DNA from: Paenibacillus sp. FSL H7-0326
GTDB lineage: Bacteria; Bacillota; Bacilli; Paenibacillales; Paenibacillaceae
Direction: 5' to 3'
Assembly (NCBI RefSeq): GCF_001955535.1
Contig: NZ_MPVN01000002.1
Location: 558,001 to 622,000 of the forward strand
Length of the DNA: 64,000 nucleotides
Below the pieces are notes generated by a model. It had not been told where the DNA came from. It saw nothing but the letters and a program-made list of their open reading frames with translations, and searched no databases. Shown piece after piece: positions 14,801 to 23,787 of this stretch. Within the stretch, counting starts at the first letter, position 1, and every line of letters begins with the position of its first letter. The position numbers and the translations under genes are program-made.

Positions 14801-15592
14801 TCATACCTCCGTCAGAATACCTTGAGATTGAAAGACCTCCCGTATCTCCCGAACATGCTCAAAAAATTTCGGATGCGTTCTTGTCTCCATACTGCGCGGC
14901 CTTTCTAACTGAATTGAAATATCTTTTAAGATTGAGCCAGGTCTAGGTGACATCACGATGACCCGATCAGAAAGGAAAACCGCTTCTTCAATGCTATGGG
15001 TAATAAAAATAATAGTACATTTATACTTCGTATAAATCTTTAACAGATCATACATCATCTGCTCACGAGTTAGTGCATCAAGCGCACCAAAAGGCTCGTC
15101 CATCATCAGTAACGATGGGTTCTGAATTAAAGCACGGCAGATCGATACTCTCTGCTTCATTCCTCCTGACAGCTCAAAAGGATATTTGTCACCGAAACCA
15201 TCAAGTCCAACCATGCTTAGCAGCTCGTTGGTTTTTCGTTTTTGCTCAGCCAGCTGTTTACGGTTTAATCTGTTCTCCAGTTCATAAGGCAGCAGGATGT
15301 TCCCCTGTACTGTCCTCCATTCCAGCAATAGATCCTTCTGAAAGACAACCGCATTCCCCGACTGCGGCCCATTCATCGTACTTCCATCCATCTCGATGGT
15401 GCCTCCTGTCGGTTGATCCAGACCTGCAAGTAGATTCATCAACGTGCTTTTTCCACAGCCACTCGGTCCCACAACAGAAACAAATGAAGATGCCTCAATA
15501 TTTAAACTGACCTTGCTCAGCGCTTGAACGACACCTGTACGCGTCTCGAATTTTTTCTCTACATTTTGAATTGCGATTGTTTTTCCAGCCAT
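14801..15592 (-). CDS. NitT/TauT-type ABC transporter ATPase
   Basis: A 263-residue ATP-binding subunit with Walker A GPSGCGKST, signature LSGGMKQR, Walker B LLMMDEPFGALD and the H-loop ITHSIEEAVFLSDR. It is of the SsuB/TauB/NrtD type and powers the permease encoded just upstream. I chose ATG 15592, behind GAGGAGGAG; a longer frame to 15739 would cover the end of the permease gene. One nucleotide separates it from the permease stop. Confidence 0.93.
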   Translation of the reverse strand: MAGKTIAIQNVEKKFETRTGVVQALSKVSLNIEASSFVSVVGPSGCGKSTLMNLLAGLDQPTGGTIEMDGSTMNGPQSGNAVVFQKDLLLEWRTVQGNILLPYELENRLNRKQLAEQKRKTNELLSMVGLDGFGDKYPFELSGGMKQRVSICRALIQNPSLLMMDEPFGALDALTREQMMYDLLKIYTKYKCTIIFITHSIEEAVFLSDRVIVMSPRPGSILKDISIQLERPRSMETRTHPKFFEHVREIREVFQSQGILTEV

Positions 15593-15593
15593 C

Positions 15594-16367
15594 TTATTCT
15601 CCTCCTCTGGCAGCTCTGTACCAAGGTATCGCTGCTCTTTCGATCCATCCGACCAAATTGTAAAAAATGAGTCCGATGACTGCCAGCATGACAACCACAC
15701 AAAACTGCATCGTAATATCAAGATTGGCACTGGCAGCAAGCTGAAGATAGCCTAGCCCTCTGTCTGAGGAGACAAATTCCGCTACAACGGCTCCGACAAC
15801 AGCCAGCGTAATTCCTACTTTGAAGCCTCCAAAGATGCTAGGAAGTGCCTTTGGCAGCCGGAAGTGCATAAACACCTGGAACGTACTGGCTTTCATGGAC
15901 TGTGCAAGCATCAGCATCTCTTTCTCCGATGAACGCAGGCCTACCACACTATTTACAATGATCGGGAAGAACGCGATGAGAAAAGCGATAATGACCTTTG
16001 TGACCATCCCAAATCCAAGCCAAGTAATCAAAAGCGGGGTAAGTGATATCATAGGCACGCACTGTAGACCAATCATGATTGGAAAAAACGACCTGGAAAA
16101 ATATTTCGAATATACGATGATGATAGCGAACGGAACACCAAACCCAACCGATAAGGCAAACCCAGCTAAAATTTCGACTATGGTTATCCCGCTGTGCCTA
16201 AGCAATACTTGCCAATCCTGAGCCATACGTTCAACGATATTAAGCGGAGTTGGCAGTAAGTATTCTGGAATACCGAACACCATGCAGCACAGCTGCCATA
16301 GAGCAAGAAGCGCAATTACGGTAAGCGATACGGACAGCAGAGACTTAAACTTCGCAGTATTACTCAT
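15594..16367 (-). CDS. NitT/TauT-type ABC transporter permease
   Basis: A 257-residue membrane protein with about six segments and the EAA-type cytoplasmic loop (LPKALPSIFGGFKVGITLAV, about residues 173-192), typical of SsuC/TauC permeases. Its start overlaps the stop of the substrate-binding lipoprotein gene by one nucleotide (TAATG). It forms the channel of the importer for the island's substrate. Confidence 0.92.
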   Translation of the reverse strand: MSNTAKFKSLLSVSLTVIALLALWQLCCMVFGIPEYLLPTPLNIVERMAQDWQVLLRHSGITIVEILAGFALSVGFGVPFAIIIVYSKYFSRSFFPIMIGLQCVPMISLTPLLITWLGFGMVTKVIIAFLIAFFPIIVNSVVGLRSSEKEMLMLAQSMKASTFQVFMHFRLPKALPSIFGGFKVGITLAVVGAVVAEFVSSDRGLGYLQLAASANLDITMQFCVVVMLAVIGLIFYNLVGWIERAAIPWYRAARGGE

Positions 16368-17449
16368 TAGTCTTCTCCCCCTGCTTCCGCAGATTGGTCA
16401 GGAAGGTACTGATTCGTATAATACGTATCTACTTTCTCTCTATTCTTAATAAGTCCAGTCTCTTGCATAAGCAGTGTCATCTGCTCTAAATGCTCTGCAT
16501 TGACATATCCATACGGCTTTCCTTCAGGACGTACAGCCAGTTCCCCTGTTCTTACAATTTGTTCGGCTGTAATTTGTTCATCAACCACATCCGGAAATAA
16601 TCGTTTGGAGATAGCTGCTGCTTCTTCAGGATGCTCCATAGAATAGGCAAAGGCCTCATCCACTGCAATCAGAAATCGTTTTAACGTATTAGGATTCTCT
16701 TCAGCAAACTTATTGTTAGTAATAAGTGAGAGTCCCGATAGGTCAAAACCATAATCCGCTAAATAAAGCGGTACTAGCTCTTGACCTAGATTCTTCTCGA
16801 ACAATGGATACTCATTAGTTGAGAATACCGCAATCGCATCTGCCTCTCTGTTCTGGAACAGCGTATTTCGTGCACCGGTTTCCACCATCATGTGCTCTAC
16901 TTTTTCATAATCGGTGCCATTATACTCCAAAAATTTCTCATACACGCTGGTGAAGGTTGATCCAGATGAGGAAGCCAATGACTTTCCTTCTAAGTCCTTC
17001 GGTGAGCGAACTGGGTTATCCGGATAGGACAGCAGAATGATGGGTGAGCGAGTCATATAAGATGCAATCATTTTCACTGGCATCCCTTTCTCTATCCCCT
17101 GAACGGGCTCTACAGCTGAAGTTACCCCAATTTCTTCTTTATTTTGGGCAATCACCTGCAATACCGACACTGATCCAGATCCCTCCAACACATTCACGTT
17201 AAGTCCATACTTTTCAAATATGCCTTTTTCCTTGGCTACAAAAAATGGAGCAAATTCACCTTTAAATTTCCAATTTAGACGTAGTGTGAGTTCACTTTGT
17301 TCAGCTGGAGGCAAGTCAGTTCCAAGACCTGTACTTGAGCTGGCGTTCGCAGCTGTACTGGCTGTTTCGCGGACACCTTGATTTTGATTAGCACATCCCA
17401 AAGCTGTCAGCATAACCGTTACAAGCATGACGATCCAAATCTTTTTCAT
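16367..17449 (-). CDS. Substrate-binding lipoprotein of a NitT/TauT-type ABC importer (NMT1/THI5-like)
   Basis: A 360-residue lipoprotein. The signal peptide (KKIWIVMLVTVMLTALGC) ends in a lipobox with the modified Cys at about residue 19, followed by a Ser/Thr-rich linker. The binding domain has the NMT1-like opening LRLNWKFKGEFAPFFVAKEKGI and a typical GSGSVSVLQVIAQ segment. Related proteins bind pyrimidine precursors (ThiY), sulfonates or nitrate. I chose ATG 17449, 8 nt after GGGAG; the GTG at 17458 overlaps that site. First gene of the importer operon and divergent from the PucR-type gene. Confidence 0.92.
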   Translation of the reverse strand: MKKIWIVMLVTVMLTALGCANQNQGVRETASTAANASSSTGLGTDLPPAEQSELTLRLNWKFKGEFAPFFVAKEKGIFEKYGLNVNVLEGSGSVSVLQVIAQNKEEIGVTSAVEPVQGIEKGMPVKMIASYMTRSPIILLSYPDNPVRSPKDLEGKSLASSSGSTFTSVYEKFLEYNGTDYEKVEHMMVETGARNTLFQNREADAIAVFSTNEYPLFEKNLGQELVPLYLADYGFDLSGLSLITNNKFAEENPNTLKRFLIAVDEAFAYSMEHPEEAAAISKRLFPDVVDEQITAEQIVRTGELAVRPEGKPYGYVNAEHLEQMTLLMQETGLIKNREKVDTYYTNQYLPDQSAEAGGED

Positions 17450-17482
17450 TTTTTCCACTCCCTCTCTTTTGTGTCAGGTTTA

Positions 17483-17510
17483 TTGACATTGTTCTTTTAC
17501 TTGATAAACA
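17483..17510 (+). promoter_or_regulatory. Probable promoter for the PucR-type gene
   Basis: TTGACA (17483-17488) and TAAACA (17505-17510) are 16 nt apart in the divergent region between the importer operon and the regulator. A transcript from here would have a leader of about 200 nt. Confidence 0.5.
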
Positions 17511-17529
17511 CATGATAGCGAGATATACG

Positions 17530-17640
17530 ATGCAAGCCTATGTCCTCAGTGCACAAGATCATGACTATGAACTTCAGCAGCACTTACAAAAATGGGGCAT
17601 ATATCTAGATGCACTCTATTTGATAGGGCATAATGGTTAA
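17530..17640 (+). CDS. Possible 36-residue leader ORF or gene remnant
   Basis: ATG at 17530 opens a frame that ends at TAA 17638-17640 inside the leader of the PucR-type gene. The peptide begins MQAYVLSAQDHDYELQQHLQ and has a protein-like composition (Trp, Tyr, charged residues). There is no clear ribosome binding site, so it may be a decayed gene fragment. Confidence 0.25.
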   Translation: MQAYVLSAQDHDYELQQHLQKWGIYLDALYLIGHNG

Positions 17641-17716
17641 AAACTCTATTGTTCAGGTCCGTTTTTACCTAGATTGAATTCATGACGTCATAAAATCTTA
17701 CATTGGAGGAATGAAA

Positions 17717-19405
17717 ATGGCACTTACACTGAAAAAAATTTTAAAGCTGCCGTTCTTCTACGGCGCTTCCGTTGTTGCCGGGGAGAACGGTTTGGATTCA
17801 ACCATTGAGTCCGTTAATGTCATGGTCAAACTTCCACATCAAGAGTCTGCATCTCCTGACATTGCGACATGGCTGTGTAGAGGGCAGCTTCTATTCACCA
17901 CAGAACATGTAATTTTAAGCAATCACCGTGTACTTACCGCATTCATTCATCAAATGTCCGAAGCTGGATGTGCAGGTATGATTATTAAAGCCAGTCACCA
18001 CATCAGCCCTCTTCCAAAAGCGATGCTCTCCGCTTCCTCAACCTTGCGAATGCCAATCGCTGTACTTCCTAATGAAAAGGGTCTCGGGGATATGATGAGT
18101 CAAGTCATGAGCATTTTACTGAATGAAAAGCAAGTTGAGCTTGAACGGACTTTTGAGATTCATCGTAAATTTTCCAAACTCTTCCTGAATGGTGCTACCA
18201 TGTCAGACATCGCCCAGACACTGACAAGCGTAGTTCATCATCCAATTCTGATTACGAACAGCAAGCGGACCATGGTCGGATGGTCGGCTTCTGCTCGCTC
18301 CTGGGCAGTATCTGAGGAGTTTCGCGAAGAACTACTTCAATTCATTGTGAATCAGAGCCCTACTGAAAACAGCCTATCGTACTATAAAACAACAAGCGGA
18401 GAACGGCTCGGAGTGTATCCCATTCATTCTTCTGGAAATTTAAAGGGCTACATTATTGTCATGCATACGGATGAAACGTTAAAAACATTGCTGATGCCTC
18501 TGGAACAAGCTGCTCAGGTCATTGCTCTTGAGAGCGTCAAGCAAGCTGCTCTAATGGAGGGGTCAAACCGGCTTAGAGAAGAATTCTTCAGTGAGTTATT
18601 AGATAACGGTTATACATCAGTACAGGAGATTATGAAACGCGGCGAGAAATATGGATTACAATCAAAAGGCACCTATTGGGTCGCTGTTTGCCAAGTTGAC
18701 TCTTCATTGGACGGACGGATTTCCTTTCCTTTTAATAGCAGGGGTTATGAGTACCTGCAAGAGCAGATTCAGGCCTACCTTGATGCTAAACACATGAATG
18801 CCATAACAACCGTCAAAGGAGATCATATTGTCATCATTCTGACTTCTAATGATCTGTCGGTTTCACAGCAAGAGGGACGATTGATTCAATTGCTGCAGAG
18901 TGCACTCTCCCATCTTCGAAAAAGCAATGACCATCACCTCTTCTCCATTGGACTCAGCAATCATGCCGATCAGCTTGACCGATTGGCCAGGGCTTATCAG
19001 GAAGCTGTCCTGGCATTAAAACATGCAAATGACAGTCATAGCTCCACTTCAGTACATGCTTACCGAGTTCAGCAGGTTCCTGATCTGATTCGGATGCTGC
19101 CTTATCATAAATTAAGGGAGTTTTGCGGCAGTATTCTCAAATCGATTGCTTTTCCGAAATCAGATGAAAATATAGAACTATTGCAGACACTCGATGTGTA
19201 CTTACAGCAAAACTGCAATGTCAAAGAGACGGCAAGGGTGCTCTTCCTGCACCGCAATACCGTCTTCTATCGATTAAATAAATGTGAATCCCTTCTTCAG
19301 CTTTCATTTAAAGATCCTGTGGACCTCCTCAAGCTGCAAATGGCCGTCATGATTCATCACATTCTTAAATCTCATGAAATTCAAGCTGAACATACTTTGT
19401 CCTGA
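17717..19405 (+). CDS. PucR-family transcriptional regulator
   Basis: A 562-residue regulator. The N-terminal PucR domain (about residues 1-125) contains the LTLKKILKLPFFYGASVVAG opening and the LLFTT segment. A GAF-like middle region follows, and the C-terminal PucR helix-turn-helix reads NVKETARVLFLHRNTVFYRL (about residues 503-522). B. subtilis PucR controls purine catabolism; relatives control other nitrogen-compound pathways. I chose ATG 17717, 7 nt after GGAGG; the ATG at 17711 is too close. It sits between the two operons of the island and is its obvious regulator. Its last 25 nt overlap, tail to tail, the end of the amidohydrolase gene. Confidence 0.9.
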   Translation: MALTLKKILKLPFFYGASVVAGENGLDSTIESVNVMVKLPHQESASPDIATWLCRGQLLFTTEHVILSNHRVLTAFIHQMSEAGCAGMIIKASHHISPLPKAMLSASSTLRMPIAVLPNEKGLGDMMSQVMSILLNEKQVELERTFEIHRKFSKLFLNGATMSDIAQTLTSVVHHPILITNSKRTMVGWSASARSWAVSEEFREELLQFIVNQSPTENSLSYYKTTSGERLGVYPIHSSGNLKGYIIVMHTDETLKTLLMPLEQAAQVIALESVKQAALMEGSNRLREEFFSELLDNGYTSVQEIMKRGEKYGLQSKGTYWVAVCQVDSSLDGRISFPFNSRGYEYLQEQIQAYLDAKHMNAITTVKGDHIVIILTSNDLSVSQQEGRLIQLLQSALSHLRKSNDHHLFSIGLSNHADQLDRLARAYQEAVLALKHANDSHSSTSVHAYRVQQVPDLIRMLPYHKLREFCGSILKSIAFPKSDENIELLQTLDVYLQQNCNVKETARVLFLHRNTVFYRLNKCESLLQLSFKDPVDLLKLQMAVMIHHILKSHEIQAEHTLS

Positions 19406-20406
19406 ACAATTTGAGGGAGAGGCACGTGGGATAATAACTCGCGTGCCTCATGTGTTTCAAATACGACGGATACATTAAGCTCATCATAAGAAGAAGCCGA
19501 TAGCGGATCAGCCGGGCCTCTTCGAATCATATCTAATAGAGCAAGCTGTTCCTCAGGCTCATAAAACCGCTGCACGTAAGCCAGAAGCTGCGCATAGCCG
19601 AGCATGTTGCCTCCTCCAAGTGGATTGAATAGATCTCCCATATTGTCACTTCCAAGTCCTACTGGAATTCCTGCTTTCAAGAGCTCTTTCGTTCTTGTAA
19701 CGGGTCTTGTTGCTATTGCTGTAGGACACACTGTAACATGAAGCTTGGCATTTGCCATAAGCTCTATCGTTTTTGCCGCTTTAAGATCGGGTACAGTCGC
19801 CAGAGAATTGCAATGAATGGCATAGATCTTATCTCCACATTCCTGCTCTAAGGCTTGCTCTGCAAGAAAGGGCAGAAGAAAGTCCTCCGGCTTCCCACTC
19901 TCATCTGTATGGAATTCTAACCAGGGAACATCAAATTGCTCAGCCATCGCCATCATTTTTCTAATGTGTAATTTACCATCTACATCAACTAGCGTATGTC
20001 CTCCAAGCCCCATCCTCCCCATAGTGAGTGCTTCCTGCAGCAGTTTCTCTGTCTCTGGGTAGCGATCAAAGCCTTCCTGATTAAAAGCTGTAATGTCAAT
20101 AACGATGTGCTTGGCAAATGCTTGTTGCAGCTCAAGCATAGCCTCTATTCCTTTCAAGCCGACAACCGGATCTACATCTACATGTGTTCTTACATAAGTC
20201 GTTCCATAACGAATCATCTGAAGAAGCGCCTTCTCAGCGCGGTCATATATATCCATTTTAGTAAACTCAGCTTTTTTCTCCCTCGTCCATCCGCCACGAA
20301 TGCTCGCGGGAGCATCCACATAGACTACCTCGGGAACGAGCATCCCCTTATCCAGATGTGTATGCGCATTAGCAAATCCTTTACATTTCCAGATCTCACT
20401 CATCAT
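19381..20406 (-). CDS. Cytosine-deaminase-like amidohydrolase
   Basis: A 341-residue metal-dependent hydrolase of the cytosine deaminase/AtzC branch. Metal and catalytic motifs are NAHTHLDK (His15, His17), RTHVDVDP, EFHTDE, YAIHCNSL and GLGSDNMGD. It starts directly at the TIM barrel: the N-terminal beta-sandwich strands present in CodA and AtzC (about 400 residues) are missing and the C-terminus is short. The start overlaps the stop of the ring-opening gene (ATGA), which implies translational coupling. It probably deaminates an amino-substituted heterocycle before ring opening. A different amidohydrolase reaction is possible. Confidence 0.85.
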   Translation of the reverse strand: MMSEIWKCKGFANAHTHLDKGMLVPEVVYVDAPASIRGGWTREKKAEFTKMDIYDRAEKALLQMIRYGTTYVRTHVDVDPVVGLKGIEAMLELQQAFAKHIVIDITAFNQEGFDRYPETEKLLQEALTMGRMGLGGHTLVDVDGKLHIRKMMAMAEQFDVPWLEFHTDESGKPEDFLLPFLAEQALEQECGDKIYAIHCNSLATVPDLKAAKTIELMANAKLHVTVCPTAIATRPVTRTKELLKAGIPVGLGSDNMGDLFNPLGGGNMLGYAQLLAYVQRFYEPEEQLALLDMIRRGPADPLSASSYDELNVSVVFETHEARELLSHVPLPQIVQDKVCSA

Positions 20407-21452
20407 TCCTCATCCCCTCTGGCTTCAGCGATAACTGCGATTAGATTAGCTCCACGCGGGCCCTGATGCTCTGAACCGGCTGAGCACAATATGGCTGCAT
20501 CATTAACAACGCTTGCCACAACCGCATGAGCCACTGATTTGGCAACGACTCCTGCATGCATGCTTAGTGCATCGGTGTGAATGGTGTGACGCTGTCCTCT
20601 AATATGAGGCAAAGCATCCGCACCGGCATTTACAAATATTTGCCGAATCCTCCCCTGCTCCTTGGGTGATAGCAAAGGATCAACGGCCATATCCAGAGAT
20701 GCGAAAACACGATAAAGCCCTCTGAGATCAAATCCGTCCTCCATCATGCCAGATGCGATTACAAGTGAACTGTCTGCCCCGTCTCTGTTACCCATCACAA
20801 TTACACGAATGGCTGTCTGTTCTCCGCCTGCGGAGACAGAAGTTTTGACTGTATATAAACGATGGTCCCCATTGATCGCTTCATCCGTAATCTTTTCCCG
20901 ATCGACCTCCCCTAAAGCTACCGCAGAGCCGAGTGCAGAAGAAGCTTTGGATCGAACCCCTCCTTCCCCCCAGGGACACTTGATTTCAACACAGTGCACG
21001 TCACCAAGATCTGTGATTCCTGCGTCTCTGATTGCATCACGTACCGCTTCTGCTGCCAGATCCACTTGAACGCAAGTGCCGATTTCTTCCGGAAGAAGCG
21101 TTCGACTTGAAGCTACGCCGAATACCCATCGTTTGCTTCCCGCTCTTGAATCAGACAGATGATGATCGTTTCTCAAAAATACGGTATAATGCGGACTCAT
21201 ATAACCGCCAGTCTTACCAATCATCATCATCGGAATTTCTTCAAAAATAGCATCATGGGTTTTGCTTAAATATTTGGACAATAACACTTGGAAAGCAAGT
21301 GTACTATATCCTCTTGCATAATTATCTCCTTCTGTTTGAGCTATGATGGCTTTGATATGAGCGGCCTTGATTTGGCCGGACTCAAGTTGTTCCTCTAGTT
21401 CACTTACATCTCCTGGGTGCTTCATTGTAAATTTCATTAGTTCATAACTCAT
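20403..21452 (-). CDS. Ring-opening amidohydrolase (cyanuric acid hydrolase/barbiturase family)
   Basis: A 349-residue member of the AtzD/TrzD/barbiturase family, which open cyclic imide or ureide rings. The fold has three similar units, each giving a Ser-Lys pair. The Ser-rich strands are visible at VFGVASSRTL, SKASSALGSAVALGEV and CSAGSEHQGPRGANLIAVIA, with Lys-bearing segments in between. I chose ATG 21452, 7 nt after AAGGAAG; the frame extends to 21548 without a start signal. It is slightly shorter than AtzD (about 363). Cyanuric acid and barbituric acid are the known substrates; sequence alone does not decide. Confidence 0.85.
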   Translation of the reverse strand: MSYELMKFTMKHPGDVSELEEQLESGQIKAAHIKAIIAQTEGDNYARGYSTLAFQVLLSKYLSKTHDAIFEEIPMMMIGKTGGYMSPHYTVFLRNDHHLSDSRAGSKRWVFGVASSRTLLPEEIGTCVQVDLAAEAVRDAIRDAGITDLGDVHCVEIKCPWGEGGVRSKASSALGSAVALGEVDREKITDEAINGDHRLYTVKTSVSAGGEQTAIRVIVMGNRDGADSSLVIASGMMEDGFDLRGLYRVFASLDMAVDPLLSPKEQGRIRQIFVNAGADALPHIRGQRHTIHTDALSMHAGVVAKSVAHAVVASVVNDAAILCSAGSEHQGPRGANLIAVIAEARGDEE

Positions 21453-21478
21453 TTCTATCTTCCTTCCCTGCAAATTTT

Positions 21479-22372
21479 TTAAGCATCTGTCCGTTTGATT
21501 GTTCTTGAAACGAAATTTACGAGAGGCATAAAACCATCTATTCGACATTCGACATGATCACCCTCACGAATAATACAGGCTCCGGGAGTTCCCGTCATGA
21601 TGATATCTCCGGGAAGAAGCGTCATGTGCTCGGAATGAAAAGATACTACATGTGCAGGTGTGTACCTCATTAGGCCAGCCTTTTTTCGTGCTTCAACCTG
21701 TCCATTTCTTATCGTCGCAATCTGGATCTCCGCAAACGGATCGACCTCATCCGGTGTTAGCAGCTCAGAACCCAGACTGAAGAAAGTATCGAAGCTTTTG
21801 GAGCGAGTTAAGAATCGGGGGTTTTTTTGATGTATATCATCTGCACCAATATCAAGCACGGCAACATAGCCTGCAATACAGCCAGCCGCGATCTCTTCGG
21901 ACACATGACTGCAAGCTTTGCCAATAACGATCGCAAGCTCTGCCTCTGCGATGACTCGCTCAGATTGCTCTGGAAGCCGAATATCGTCCCCGGGACCAAT
22001 TAAGCTGGTGCTTGGTTTGAAAAATCCTACAGGTTCCTCACGTTCTTTTTGATTCCTGAACGCAGTAAGTTCTTCATAACTGGAGGTATAGTTAAAGCCT
22101 ATTCCATATATTTTTCCAGGATTACGATACAAGGGAGCAAAGTAAATCTCATCCGGGGAAGCCATTTCGAGACCTGGTAATTCATTAATAAAAGATCTGC
22201 TCATGATCCAGCTATTCAGCTCATCAAGCCTTTCTTCTCGCAGCAAGGACATCATATCTGTCGGCCAGTCCGTCTTGTAGATTCGATTCATCATCTCTAT
22301 TGAAATGACACCTTGCTGAGCTTGAATGCCAGCCTGCTCTATTCCATCCTGAATAAAGCTCACATATTTCAT
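21479..22372 (-). CDS. Fumarylacetoacetate hydrolase (FAH) family protein
   Basis: A 297-residue enzyme of the FAH fold, whose members hydrolyse, decarboxylate or hydrate beta-keto acids using Mg or Ca. Landmarks are KIYGIGFNYTSSYEE, GFFKPSTSLIGPGDDI, the metal-binding EAELAIVIGKA, and GDIIMTGTPGA near the C-terminus. Its start overlaps the amidase stop (ATGA). A C-C bond enzyme is not needed for cyanuric acid, which has no C-C bond, so its presence points to a carbon-containing ring such as a barbiturate or another pyrimidine-type substrate. Confidence 0.87.
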   Translation of the reverse strand: MKYVSFIQDGIEQAGIQAQQGVISIEMMNRIYKTDWPTDMMSLLREERLDELNSWIMSRSFINELPGLEMASPDEIYFAPLYRNPGKIYGIGFNYTSSYEELTAFRNQKEREEPVGFFKPSTSLIGPGDDIRLPEQSERVIAEAELAIVIGKACSHVSEEIAAGCIAGYVAVLDIGADDIHQKNPRFLTRSKSFDTFFSLGSELLTPDEVDPFAEIQIATIRNGQVEARKKAGLMRYTPAHVVSFHSEHMTLLPGDIIMTGTPGACIIREGDHVECRIDGFMPLVNFVSRTIKRTDA

Positions 22373-23583
22373 CGAATATGCTCCTTTCGGAGAACCAGCT
22401 TCAGCTCAGATTCGATATTAGCGATAAGCCGCAAGAGATCCATATCCCGGCCCGGTCCAGCAATAAATGATAAGCCGAAAGGATATCCCTGAACCTCCAT
22501 CCATGGAACGTTAACTTGGGGTAACCCGCCTATTCCAGCTACACAGCAGAGCTGCATTGTGCTAATTCTTATCCGTTCTGCTTCCTTGCCCGTGAGTCCA
22601 ATTTGAGGGGCTATGCTCGGAGTTGTCGGCACAATCAGCACCGTATTCTTTTGCAGCTTCTCATGAAGAAATGCTCGGACTTGCTTGACATCTTCCCGTG
22701 CCAACCCGGCATCTTGAGCTTGTATTCCTTCGGCCCATTTAAAACGCTCGCGAACAGCAGCTCCAAATCGTGGGTTTACTTCCTCGATCCAAGGTCCGTG
22801 TGTTCTCCATATCTCATATCCCTGTAATGTACGAAAGGCTCGAACCCAATCCATTAGCTCGAATTGCATCCCTTCGGTTATCGCTTCTTCATCACAATTC
22901 AGTGCCGAGCGTAGTTGTCCAAATCTCACACCCAATTCTTCTTGTACTTGCTCGTCTACCAGATCCCACATATCCGTTGCCCATACAAACCTAAGCTCGT
23001 CTCGATCATTTTCTCGAGCATCACCTTTAAATAACGTCTTTCCCACTTTCAGCATGGTCTCTATTTCGTTTGCCATCCAGCCCGGCGTATCAAAACTAGG
23101 GGCTAGAGGGACGACTCCAGTCAATGACAGGCATCCCCATGTAGGCCGAATACCGTATACTCCGCAATAGCTGGAAGGAACTCGGACAGATCCCGCTGTA
23201 TCTGTTCCTAACGCAAAATGAACCATCTCAGCAGCAACCGACACAGCAGACCCGCTTGACGACCCTCCTGGAATACGGCCTTGTGCCTTAGGATTAACCG
23301 GAGTACCCCAATGTTCATTCTCGCCGTTCAGTCCGAACATGAGCTCGTCCGTATGTGTTGCACCTACGAGTTGAGCTCCCTCTTCCAATATTCGTAACAG
23401 GATAGGTGCATAATTCTTGGCTGGATGATGTGTACGTTGGAAGTCAGGATTTCCAGCACTGCTCACATGATTTTGAATATCATAGACGTCCTTCACTGCA
23501 AATCGAAGACCTTTCAGACTTCCCCCTATTTCATGAACCGAAATGTCTCCCATACTTTTCACGAATGCTCCCCAACGATCCAT
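22369..23583 (-). CDS. Amidase-signature family hydrolase
   Basis: A 404-residue amidase. The Ser-cisSer-Lys triad is visible: Lys31 in RFAVKDVYD, the cis-Ser in GGSSSGSAVS (about 106-115) and the nucleophile Ser132 in GTDTAGSVRVPSS. Relatives include allophanate hydrolase, plant AMI1 and ureidomalonase-like enzymes. First gene of the four-gene operon; the ATG follows GAGGAG. It probably releases ammonia from a late ureide or carbamate intermediate. It lacks the extra C-terminal domain of AtzF. Confidence 0.88.
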   Translation of the reverse strand: MDRWGAFVKSMGDISVHEIGGSLKGLRFAVKDVYDIQNHVSSAGNPDFQRTHHPAKNYAPILLRILEEGAQLVGATHTDELMFGLNGENEHWGTPVNPKAQGRIPGGSSSGSAVSVAAEMVHFALGTDTAGSVRVPSSYCGVYGIRPTWGCLSLTGVVPLAPSFDTPGWMANEIETMLKVGKTLFKGDARENDRDELRFVWATDMWDLVDEQVQEELGVRFGQLRSALNCDEEAITEGMQFELMDWVRAFRTLQGYEIWRTHGPWIEEVNPRFGAAVRERFKWAEGIQAQDAGLAREDVKQVRAFLHEKLQKNTVLIVPTTPSIAPQIGLTGKEAERIRISTMQLCCVAGIGGLPQVNVPWMEVQGYPFGLSFIAGPGRDMDLLRLIANIESELKLVLRKEHIR

Positions 23584-23708
23584 CCATTTGTACTCCTCTC
23601 TCCTTAGATTTACTTTATTTTAGAAGAGCTGCGCTGTATTCACATTGGCACCTGTGACTAAATTTGATATCCGATTTTTAGAAGCAGCGACTATTGTGAA
23701 GACAACGC

Positions 23709-23740
23709 AAAAAAGGACCTGCAAGCATGCAGATCCTTCT
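23709..23740 (-). terminator. Terminator after the YitT-family gene
   Basis: On the minus strand AAGGA-CTGC pairs with GCAG-TCCTT (one mismatch) around ATGCTT, followed by six T. It also marks the upstream border of the amidase operon. Confidence 0.8.
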
Positions 23741-23787
23741 TGTTCTTATCATCAATGTTCAACTGTATGATCAATACCAATCATCTT

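Noticed and set aside
14149..23583. Naming the island a cyanuric acid pathway (atzD-atzE-atzF)
   Set aside because: The FAH gene and the short deaminase do not fit, and motifs alone do not separate cyanurate from barbiturate specificity.
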